Source of the DNA: Apostichopus japonicus
Lineage: Eukaryota > Echinodermata > Holothuroidea > Aspidochirotida > Stichopodidae
Assembly: GCF_037975245.1 (NCBI RefSeq)
Contig: NC_092581.1
Location: forward strand, 9,927,303 to 9,991,302
DNA length: 64,000 bases
Direction of reading: 5' to 3'
This document shows, piece after piece, positions 26,478 through 37,321 of this stretch. Below the pieces are notes generated by a model. The model had not been told where the DNA came from, made no database searches, and saw nothing but the letters and a program-made list of their open reading frames with translations. Position 1 is the stretch's first letter. Every line of letters begins with the position of its first letter. The translations under genes were made by a program, and so were the position numbers.

Positions 26478-27260
26478 AACCAAATCCTGACAGAACAATA
26501 TTAACATACTGTTGAACATTGATGCTCCATATTACAGTACAGTAGGTGCTGAATACAGTACCTGTGCAATACACCAAATCCTTCAAGACTTGTTGGTGCT
26601 GTACAGTAGTATAACTATGTAAACCAAATCCTGACAGAACAATATTAACATACTGTTGAACATCGATCTCCATATTACAGTAGGTGCTGAATACAGTACC
26701 TGTGCAATACACCAAATCCTTCAATTTACATAGTAGGTGTTGTACAGCAGTATACCTATGTATACCAAATCCTGATAGAACAATAATGACATACTGTTGA
26801 ACATTAATGCTCCATATTATAGTACAGTAGGTGCTGAATACAGTACCTGTGCAGTACACCAAATCCTTCAATTTACATAGACTAGTACGTACACCAAATC
26901 CTGATATAACAATAACGACATACTGTTGCCCCATTAATGCTCCATATTACAGTACAGTGGGTACAGTAGGTGCTGAATACAGTACCTGTGCAGTACACCA
27001 AATCCTTCAATCTATAGAGACTAGTAGGTGCTATACAGCAGTATACCTGTACACCAAATCCTGACAGAACAATAACGACATACTGTTGCCCCATTCATGC
27101 TCCATATTACAGTATATACAGTAGGTGCTGAACTCTGTACTGTTCTATACACCAAATCCTTTTTAAAAATTTATATCTATAGACTAGTGGTACACCTGTA
27201 CACCAAAACCTCACTGAGCAATAACAACACACTGTTGCCCATTAATGCTCTATGAACTAC
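26478..27260. repeat. Long-unit tandem repeat (about 130-160 bp, six copies)
   Basis: Units begin with an ACCAAATCCTGACAGAACAA-type sequence at about 26478, 26622, 26763, 26892, 27052 and 27201. Each contains ACATACTGTTG, GCTCCATATTACAGTA, GGTGCTGAATACAGTACCTG and CACCAAATCCTTCAA. Copies differ by small insertions and deletions and substitutions, and the last is the most diverged. No coding role is apparent. Confidence 0.88.
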
Positions 27261-28889
27261 TCCAATTTACACATAATGACTTAATGAGTACCTCCTATAG
27301 AAAACAATGGCTTGAGAGTTAGGAAATTGGAAGAAACCCAATGTCAATGTTAATTTGACAGAGTGATGTCATGTTGACATATGAACTATGTTTATAACTT
27401 GCATTTACTGTCAGCGCAGTACTACCTCAAGTTTAGTTGTAATAATACAACAGGTTAGCATATAAACATGGTTCAGGCTTACACTTCACATCCTTTGTTT
27501 AAATATTTAAATTATTTTGTAAACATCATGAAAGTTTGAGCAGGTTGATGGAGCATCCATCACTTACAATCAAGCTGACAATAAAGTTACTGAAGCAGAC
27601 AAGAACGGCAGAAGAAACGTTACATGTCACTTAAATTTGTCACGTGACTGTCACTATAACTCTGTCACTCTGCAATGTAACTCTGCCATTGTACATGTCA
27701 CATACTGCAGCTATGTTATGGACACAACAAGTTCAGATCAGCACCCAGGTTATTGAAACCCAAAAAATTACAATTACACGTCTTCACCAGGCATCAAACA
27801 CTGGTCTGGTGCAACTACTACAGTACATGGACCTCCAGCTCAAGGGTGTGAAAATGAGGTTCACTAGAAATGTGGATATTTTAAGCAGAGACAAGTGAGA
27901 GGGCAGTCAAGTAAATCTTACTTACATCAACTACATCAACAGGAAACTAACTGCATAGACCTTAAGACCAACTTGTTTTCAAATTAGGACTCAAAGTACT
28001 TGAGAAGCCTTTATTTTTACGGTACACTGCCCACCGTTTTTGTATTATTACACACTTCCCTTCTCACAATTTAATGAGAACAGTTTCCTTCCATTTTAAA
28101 TATGACCTTTCCTGAGAGATTTAGACTGTTACATATATCTGTATTGTGCACAGTAAACAGTACATAGATCTGTTTTGCTGTTGAAACATTAGATATTCTA
28201 TTACTTCAGTTCACAAGACCATATATATGACGGTGGCATGAACTATGCCTGAAAACGCTAACTTATTTGACTGTCATGAAGTAAAAAACTGTATTGAAAA
28301 AATAAAAGAACAGATTACTAGATCTCTTACTTTTGTAGTTATTATTGAATATAACCTCTCAACATTAAAAGTAATACTTAATCACGTTGACAACTTTTTC
28401 TTTCTTTTTTTCAAATTGGAAGTGAAAGGTTGGGAGAAAATGGAGGGAAAGGAAGGGTGGCAAGTGTACACTTACAATCTTCAGACCAAATAGTATTCTT
28501 GGGAGCCTGGAAATGGCTAGGCTGGCTTACTAGATTTAATACACCATTCATCAAAGATCTTACATTTGTAACCGTTTGGCAACAACTGGCATCCTGACAT
28601 TTGGGGCCAAGCTAGACAAAGACTGTAAACTTTAGGATGCTTACACCCACCGTTATTGCGATTTCAATGATTGATTCTTCACATTAACCGGAGACAAGTC
28701 CTTTTACCCAGGGCGGAACACAACCTTCTTTCTAGAGGCCCAATGATTGATTTCAGAATGCTTTGTAATGATTTGCTGCAAACACAGCAAGTTACCAAGC
28801 CCTTTGTAATACTTGTCAATAGTTTAGACCAAAAGAAGAAAATTTTGCAAAGTGCAGGCATCCACCTAGAAAAAGGGCGGAAAAGGCGC

Positions 28890-29402
28890 AATTTTTAAGC
28901 TTGTCGCATTTAGAGGTGAGTTTTTAAGCCTCTTTTTGAAGAAGACACTCCTAGCCGTCTTGATTTTTCAAGTGGTAACGTATTCCACAATCCCGGTGCA
29001 ACGACTGAAAGGGATCTATCCCTCCAAAGATGGTTTGGATTTAAATTCCCTGAGAAGTAACCTATCGTTTGAATGAAGATTACCGCTCAGAATATTTATA
29101 TTCTTGAAAGCATATCAGAGATACATGTATTAAGGCACCACATTGTGAAGAGACTTGTAGACAACCAGCATTAACTTGAAAACAATTCTGTAGGTAACAG
29201 GAAGCAATGCAGTTCTTCCAGGATCGCTGTAATATGACGAGTCATTTTGGACAAATTTAGAATGCGAGCTGCTGTGTCCTGAACACGAGACAGTTGCGGT
29301 TTTGGTAAACCAAAGGAAAGTGCACACTTGAGAGAAAAGTTGAGTGGAACAGATCCAGAGAGGAAACAGTTCTGCAATGTGACATCTTCCCCAATGAATC
29401 AT
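28890..29402 (-). pseudogene. LINE (CR1/L2-like) reverse transcriptase C-terminal remnant
   Basis: On the minus strand one frame reads LPKPQLSRVQDTAARIL (about 29309-29259) and continues to ILEELHCF. A one-base deletion then shifts the frame to LPVTYRIVFKLMLVVYKSLH. These match the typical LQxVQNxAARxL ... HLxWLPVxYRIxFKxxxLxYKxLH block near the end of non-LTR reverse transcriptases. After several stops, RDRSLSVVAPGLWNTLPLEK (about 29016-28957) and a KRGLKTHL end (near 28905) follow the order of the C-terminus of these proteins. The frameshift and stops make it a dead 5'-truncated fragment. The family assignment is to the CR1/L2/Rex-type group only. Confidence 0.8.
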
Positions 29403-32400
29403 AAATATGCTGGCTTGTAGAACAAGTTTTTCAGGTATTTTTTATATTATTATAGCTCTCCCTGTCCCAGATTTGGACACATGATCTCATTTATAACAGC
29501 AAAGTTTACACCACAGGTTTAGGGAGACATGTGAGAGATGAGGTTTACACCACAGGTTTAAAAACTTATCAAAGCAGAAATGGTCAACCCGCCCCTGCCC
29601 CCACCTCCCGCCCCCCACTTCGTGTTAGAAACAAAACCCGACGGTTGGTTTTCTTGCACACAATACCTCGTTCAAACCACAGATAGTTAAGTGCATGGTC
29701 CTAGCTAAATTCCATTCTGAAATTCATAACTTGCCCATTCGGGTCAACGACCACTTTAAAAATCGATTGAACTTTGCAAGGTCTGTTTACACATTCATGT
29801 ATGTATACAGTTAAAACAATCTGTCAATTTTAACTGTCAATTACAAACACTCAAGTCTGATAGCACTATTGACAAATTCAAGATAAAACTTCTGATAGGA
29901 AATTGATTCTGAAAGATCACTGTTTTCATAGTGCTTTAGGTAAACTCTAACAGTTGTTTGACGGAAAGTCAGTGACTTACACAGGAAGGTCGAGAAAGGC
30001 GCACTTTTTATTCATAATAGCCCCGCGGGGGGGGGGGGGAGGGGCACAGAAAGGGTTCAGAACTGTAGTTCTATCATAATTGCTATGCATAGGTGGTACT
30101 GAAAATTTGGTGAACCTAGGACCTGGGTTACAAACTGTGCCACTCATTAAATTACGGTATCTTGGAATGCTAGAGATCGTTACCGAATAGGAATTTGTTC
30201 GGTTAACCTTAAGGTGAAAATTAGTATATTGGCAAAATGCAGAAATCTTTACAGAAGAAAGGATTGTCTCATTACTGTATATAAATCAGCATAATCTGCA
30301 AGTGTTTAGTTGCCAACTTCACCAAAACCTACAGCATATTGAAATTAAAAAGAAACAACAATTTAGACACCCCTTCCCAACTACATTTTATCCTTTCATG
30401 GATCCAAAATTTTCTTCCCGCTTTATCACTTAAAAGTTATCGGTTCTATGCTTGTTATTATTCCCTGTTTAACTTGTAACCAAAGAAATGTCATCAGTTC
30501 ATCATGCCGGAAAATTCTTCCAAAATATTCCAACCTTTTTATTGTATCGTCCAGCATGCCACATATATCTAGGAACCAAATTCAACTGCAATATATCTGG
30601 CCCACAATAGTTCCCATGATATTATCTTGAAAGTCTTTTCCTACAGTAGTTTATCATTTGATCACTTTATTCTTTTTGAAAAATGATCCTTTACATTTTT
30701 TTCTATCTTCTTCTTTTTTTGTGTGTGTTTCCTTTCAACAGATTCCTCTTTTAGTTTTCCTTTATTATATTCAATTTCACAAAGTATCTCATATCATAAC
30801 AGATCATTTATCACATCGAAAGAATCAAATAAAGAGGACAATTTTTCTGTGACATAATAGAACAAAGTCATTTCTGAGACATCCCATATATATAAGCAGT
30901 ACCCTCTCAAATGATGATGCCAAAACTAGAATCAAACGACATACCAAGTATACCAAACATAACAGTGTTGACAGATACAGTTCAAAGGGGGGGGGGGTGG
31001 AAATGCTTATAACCCCATAAAACACTGCAAGGGTAACCTAACAGATCATAGGGTGAACCATTGAGGGAAGAGATATCCACATGAGGCTACAAACCTCTGG
31101 CCCTGTTTACTGAGCTGCACCTGTGAAAGCTTGTGATAGAGGTGCATGAATTATGGTAATAAGCTGATCATTGGCTCCTGCTGTTTATACATTGTATTTG
31201 GAAGGTCAACTGTGCTGGAAGAATAAGGAACAGGACCTGTTATTGTCAATATTCACTGTAGCATGCATGCCTGCTGTATGTATGAAAACAATGTTCTGTA
31301 AGTTAGCTATATCAGCCTTACAGGTGTACAGTATACATGTAGCCAAGTAACACAGACATTTCAAGGGTTTTGCAGACATTTTAAAGAGTAAGATTGCAAA
31401 ACCTTTTATGTATTTAGACAGTTTGTTTAAGGGCTAATAGAGGTAATTCAGTTAATTATATTTTGAGGTCTTGTGACAATTTTTTGGGCTCATAAAGACT
31501 GAAAATGTTGCTCTTTTGTTCATATTTTGATGATGTAACCCTCCTTGTACCAAGTGCAGCAGTTCACTAATTTTATAAAGCATGTCGTCCCAATACAATA
31601 CTAGACAAATTACGGCTGCATACTGCTTTGAAATCGTAACAGAACCCGCTGCTATAGAAATGGTTACCAAACACGCAATCTTTCCAGAGGCAAACACTCT
31701 TAGGCACTCAAATGTGGAGGAATGGTCTCATGAGAAGGATGGACATCCATTGACCAAAGGTGACCTGTAGTAGAGGGTGTAGAGTGTCAAAAGGTCACCA
31801 ATTCACTCTAGGCACTATAGAATGAGAATGCTAGGGATGTGGGTTAGTAAGGGAACACGGTAAACAGTATTACTTCATACATTTCTCATAAATCATGTAA
31901 TGGAAACTCCTGCAATGGAAAGGTGAGAAGAGTAACAGTACAAGTCAAAGCCATCTGATCGCACTGTTGAACAAACCTATCAAATACTAAGAGCAGTGAC
32001 TTTCAGACCTGCTTGTGTTATTTTCTATGGAACTACTATGGAAATTATACATTCTACCAACTATACGAAACACCCCTCCCCCCTCTCCACCCCTCCCTGC
32101 CTCCTCCCACCACCTTCAACCATTCCCAGCAATATTATCTACTATTATCACATTTAAGGTTTAAATGAAAGTTTCACGATCATAGTACAATAATATTGCG
32201 CACATATAAATTGCAATTTACAATTTTTAACTAAGTACCAAATTAAGTACCATTTCAGATTTACAACACAGTATACATATATATTCACACACTGGTAGGT
32301 CTATTGTCTACATAACACCTATATACCTACAGAAGTAGCAGTAGAAGTACTTTAGCAGCTCAAAAAACCAAATCTGTTATTTTGTAAAATGTGTTGGTAG

Positions 32401-32710
32401 GGAAGTTCCAATCGCTCATCAAATACTCAGTCCACTGGTAGAACTGCGATAAAATTTGATGGTAGAAATCAGTAACAACGGAGACGCAATAAGATCAAAC
32501 CTAAAAGAACTTCGCACGTGCATCACCACAGCGACTATATTAACACACAATGGAATCTTCTACCTATCAGTGCATGGTAAACCCATTTTAATTGGTGTAC
32601 TGTGTTTTTAGCAGTATACTACACAGATCCACCTTGATGTTAACCTGATTACTACAACCAGTAATCACCATCAAGGCCACATCAAATGTCTTCACTATAA
32701 AATTACAAAC

Positions 32711-32718
32711 CAGAGGCT
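32711..32718. repeat. 8-bp target-site duplication, left
   Basis: CAGAGGCT directly abuts the left terminus of the hAT-like element and is identical to 33499-33506. Confidence 0.85.
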
Positions 32719-33498
32719 CAGTGGCGGCGCCAAGGGGGGACTTGGGGGGCTTTAGCCCCCCCACTGAAGTAGTCAGCCCCCCCATTAGCCCCCCCAACTG
32801 AAATAGGCAAAAAAAAAACCTCATTGAAACAATATAGCCTACCCAAATTTTGTCAGCCATAACACAGTGCTACAATGGTCAATGGAAATTTTGATGAATT
32901 TTTCACATGATAATAGTGATAGACAAGTTTATCAGTGAGTTGAGAAGAAGGTTCCCCACCGATGCATGTCAGGTCTGTCTGCATGTGTGGTCTTCGAAAC
33001 CAAGACATTGACAAATTTAGCGGTTTCAAGAACTGGTATAGCGCCACTACATAGTGTAAATGTCAATGACCGACAGGTGTTCTCATACGGCAATGTCGTG
33101 TGCGTTTCACAAACAGCGTGTATACAGACTAAAACAGGAGTTGTGTCAGAGAGCGCGATAAAATAATTGAGCAAAGGAATTGGATCTTTCACAGCAGGTA
33201 ATATTTTAGTGATACGAAAACTGTGAATTGGTATCTTCCGTTCTAATTTGACTAAAGTTACTCACAAAAAAAATGCATATTTTTGGAGAAATTTTCAGGT
33301 AACAAAAGCCTCGCTAAATGCCACCATTTTGCATGTAGGCCTTTCCAGGATTGGGAAAAATTTCAAAAGGGGAGGGGGGCACCCCCTCCCCTTATACCCC
33401 TCCCCCAGGACGACGATAACTCAATCTTGTAAGCCACCCTAAAAGTTGGCTCAGCCCCCCTTAGCCTCCCCAACTAAAAATTCCTGGCGCCACCACTG
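32719..33498. mobile_element. hAT-type nonautonomous DNA transposon (780 bp)
   Basis: The termini are inverted repeats: CAGTGGCGGCGCCA at 32719 and the complement of CAGTGGTGGCGCCA at 33498 (one mismatch). They are flanked by a perfect 8-bp duplication CAGAGGCT (32711-32718 and 33499-33506). An 8-bp target duplication with CAG...CTG ends fits the hAT superfamily. Subterminal regions carry clustered CCCCCC/GGGGGG motifs. The interior has no long frame and no recognisable transposase, so it needs a helper in trans or is dead. It lies in intron 1 of the Quaking-like gene. Confidence 0.85.
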
Positions 33499-33506
33499 CA
33501 GAGGCT
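33499..33506. repeat. 8-bp target-site duplication, right
   Basis: CAGAGGCT directly abuts the right terminus of the hAT-like element and is identical to 32711-32718. Confidence 0.85.
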
Positions 33507-35096
33507 AAATGCTTAAGCAATTAATGATTTTCGAGAGCAGCAAGAGCTTGAACTGAAGTAAGGATTAAGTATATGTATACATACTTGTATAATTTTCCAC
33601 ATTCAATCATGGGGCAGACAATTTCAAAATGTCCTAGTGTACAGTACGTTAACAAACATATCACATGTATGTGCATGACAATCGAAACAGTTCAAATTTT
33701 TTTTAATTGTTTCAAATGTTTATCAAAATTTGTCAAAGGGATGGGTCACTTCTCCCCTTAGTCCCCTCCCCTCTACCTCGTAACATCTTATCCCCCTTCC
33801 CTGCCAACCTCCATTACAAAATGATGGTTGTGTCCCTGAATACTGTGTTTTTAAAGGCCTTTATAGCATTCACCACCAAAAATCCTTAATACTTCTGTCA
33901 ACTTCCAGTACTTCTGCACACACATGGTTTATTTTTTTAAAAACTCTCTCCTCACACCATTTTAGCTGGCCTTGAAATTTTGAAGAGTTATCTCAAATTA
34001 AAAGGAAGGTAATTTAAATGAGGCAACTTGAGGTATTCTGTTATATATGAATACAACACTTAATCTAGAGTACTTGCTTAACTTTTGAAACTACTTAGGA
34101 AGATCGATAGTGTATATAGCAAAATACAAACATCATTGGAAAAAGAAACTTTGCCACTCAATTATACTCTGTGGTTGGCTGGAAATCCAAAATTGAAATT
34201 CAACACATTTTTTTTTCATTATATGAATGTTTTATCTTGCTATTAGCAAAGCAAACATTGAGATAGAATGTCTCACAGTTGGAAACCACTAAAGCAGAAT
34301 GAAGTGAATACAGCAAAACAAAATTGTGGCAAAAAGATTGTTGGAAATAGCTTAGATTTGAATTGTGACTTTAACTTGTTGAGGAAAAACAAGTAAGGCT
34401 TTTTCCCTAGTCATGAAATAGTTTTGTTACCCAGCATTTTTGAAAATTCATTTTCAGGTAATCTTACAAGTATCACCATTTCAATTTCATGGCAAGGATG
34501 TATTTTCTTTCTGACTTCTGAGTCACTGAAACTTTGATCAAATACAAACTTGAAGTTTAAAATTTATGTGTTCTTTGCATTTAACTGGACCATCCCACTG
34601 CTGTACTTGGACAACACTTTGAAAGTTGAACTGGGATTAAGTTTAAGCCACTGTAACTGTTAATGGCACATAATTCCAATTACTCAACTTCATTTGGACT
34701 TGTTGACCTACTTTGAAAGCGACGAATGACTTACGACTACGTGCAGGCTACAATACCTAGCATATAGTTTAATGTCATCCGATTGCAACATGGGCTATCC
34801 TAAGTAATGAAGGGTCTAACTAGTTAGACGTAGCCTAGGCTTATTCAAAACGGTACTCCAAGCATTTGGTGACTTGAAGCTAAGCCCGACTTGACACTAA
34901 TAAAGTTAATATGAAATAACTTCTAGCTAATATTATGTCTTTGTGATTACGAATCATCACAAATGGCATACCGATGTTCTAGCGTCATACACTTTCCTCG
35001 TTACCTGCTCTGGTTAGTGTGCATACCAGCTAGCTTTACTAAGCTGTACTGTTACGCAGATCGATGAGAAGTCAATATGTCGACTATGTTACTCAC

Positions 35097-35313
35097 CTTC
35101 GTCCAAAAGTCGCTCTGTGTGGATAAAAACATTTGGTACATAGTCCAACGATTTTCTGTCCTTTAAAAGTTGTGCCAAATATTCTGGTGTACTAGGCATT
35201 TTCATCTTGTCTGTGTTGTCCTCCATATTAGCAGCATTTGAGAATTTTGCGATAGTTCTAAGTTGAGGTTTAGGAGGATTAAATCCAAATGCGTTCACGT
35301 TGACTACCTCCAT
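35097..35313 (-). CDS. Quaking/HOW-like STAR protein, coding exon 1 (N-terminus and QUA1)
   Basis: First coding exon, 72 codons plus one base. The ATG at 35313-35311 has a purine at -3 and G at +4, and an in-frame TAG lies seven codons upstream, so the start is well supported. A second good ATG at residue 30 is nearer to where vertebrate QKI begins. Residues about 41-72 (STPEYLAQLLKDRKSL ... ERLLDE) match the QUA1 helix-turn-helix by which STAR proteins dimerise. The 40 or so residues before it form a longer leader than in vertebrate QKI. The exon ends GAAG with donor GTGAGT, and joining to 10321 restores ERLLDEEISRVR, the family signature. Members bind ACUAA-type sites in RNA and control splicing, stability and translation in nucleus and cytoplasm. 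Family placement is firm. Orthology to QKI, HOW or GLD-1 individually is not settled. Confidence 0.93.
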
Positions 35314-35430
35314 TGCGATTTTGGTGAACGACTAGTGTGTGTATGCAGATAGTGTAGTAATAATATACTGAGTGCACTTTACACTCTCCAACTCCACAAC
35401 AACTTTGACAATTTAAGGTACTGCGGACTG
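35314..35430 (-). promoter_or_regulatory. Presumed 5' UTR and promoter area of the Quaking-like gene
   Basis: The 120 bp upstream of the start codon contain an in-frame stop, no clear splice acceptor just before the ATG, and one TATA-like stretch (TATATTA near 35367). A short 5' UTR on this exon is plausible, but an upstream noncoding exon cannot be excluded. The transcription start is not visible from sequence alone. Confidence 0.3.
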
Positions 35431-36632
35431 CGGTAACTTTCGTCATGAATATTCATATCCAATTTCCTGGCGGGTGGCGCATGGGTGATCTTGAGGTATT
35501 TCTTAGCTTCCTAAGTGTTACGTTGGTTGTTGTTGTGAAGGTGCACAATAATGCACGTTCTTACTTCTATTCAGTCCACAAAAGAAAATACTTCAAAGAT
35601 GGGAGTGGTTGTGGAGAAATTTTCATGGTGAAGACGGTTTGGGGGGCTCCTCAAACCATCACAGGCTGTTGAAAAGTTGCAAACTTGTCCAAACAGGGAG
35701 GTGTTACCACTGGTTTATAGCCATGTTAAGTGGCCCGATCAGTATATCGAATATGTATCGAGTGAGTTCAATGGTACTGGTTAATTAATTTTCATCAAGG
35801 GAAAAAGGGGGTTCTAGAGTTTGCTAATATTAACATGTCTTCACCGCAACTTGAGTTAAATCTAGATAAAAGTCCAATTCTCGTGAAAGGAAACGGCAAT
35901 CAATCTTAGTCTCAGCTGCGTATATCCGAACAAAAGAACTGTGACTGTCATGAAACAGTTTATTAAATAATACTTGCTCAGTTTTCTTACACTAAGTATG
36001 AATGTAGCAAAAATGGATTAAGGCAAAACACCGAAGACAATAAGTCCCCACCAAGACCCCTAAAAGAAACTTAGCATGCCGCGTCTTATTTTAAGGTTCC
36101 AATTTGAGTATAGCACTCATAAAAAAAGTAAACCCATCAACCGTCTTTAACAGCACAACAAATTCTAGGCAAACCATTGCATGCATTGAAACTATCCTCT
36201 GAGAAGACATTACTCCGAAAATTTGCTCTATTTATACGAATTTCAAATTGAAACAATTGAAAAACATATATGTCCCTAACATTATTCAAAGCTATAAATT
36301 AGACTTAAATGAGTGAACTATTTTATTTTCATAGTTCATTTGTCTTTAACCTTTTTGTGTTATATTTGTTGCATACATGCTTCCTTGCTCATTAGAATTA
36401 ATCTTTGAAAAAAGGACCCCCCCCCCAAAAAAAAAAAAAACATACGAGTGTGTATATTATGGGGATTTCACAAATTCTAGTATCAGAGATTCAACTAAAT
36501 TGGTAACAGCAATTATTTATTAAATTATTGAATTTCTAGGTGTTCCAATATATCACTACATGTAGTAAAGAAATGAAATTATATAGCCTATAATGAAAGG
36601 CAAATAATAATGAAAACATCATCATCATAATC

Positions 36633-37229
<597 letters not shown>

Positions 37230-37321
<92 letters not shown>
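37230..37321. repeat. TA dinucleotide tract followed by TTAG tetranucleotide tract
   Basis: (TA)n at 37230-37254 and 37259-37294 with an AAATAAA interruption, then about seven TTAG units (37294-37321). These form a compound microsatellite with the adjacent GAT array. Confidence 0.92.

Larger units (their letters stand above)
10322..35096 (-). other. Intron 1 of the Quaking-like gene (about 24.8 kb)
   Basis: This very long first intron separates the N-terminal exon from the KH-coding exons. It contains no supportable exon. It holds the palindrome cluster at 11.7 kb, minisatellites at 19.4-19.9, 24.7-24.9 and 26.5-27.2 kb, a LINE remnant at 28.9-29.4 kb, a hAT-like element at 32.7-33.5 kb, and long G homopolymers (22.4, 30.0 and 31.0 kb). 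Stretches such as 12.0-19.3 kb and 20.0-24.6 kb show nothing I can name beyond short simple repeats. Confidence 0.8.

Noticed and set aside
26831-27094. Short opposing frames in the 26-27 kb tandem repeat
   Set aside because: Repeat-driven, with both strands open at once and no codon preference.
32853-33192. Possible transposase fragments inside the hAT-like element
   Set aside because: Frames are short, overlap on both strands and lack hAT dimerisation or catalytic motifs.
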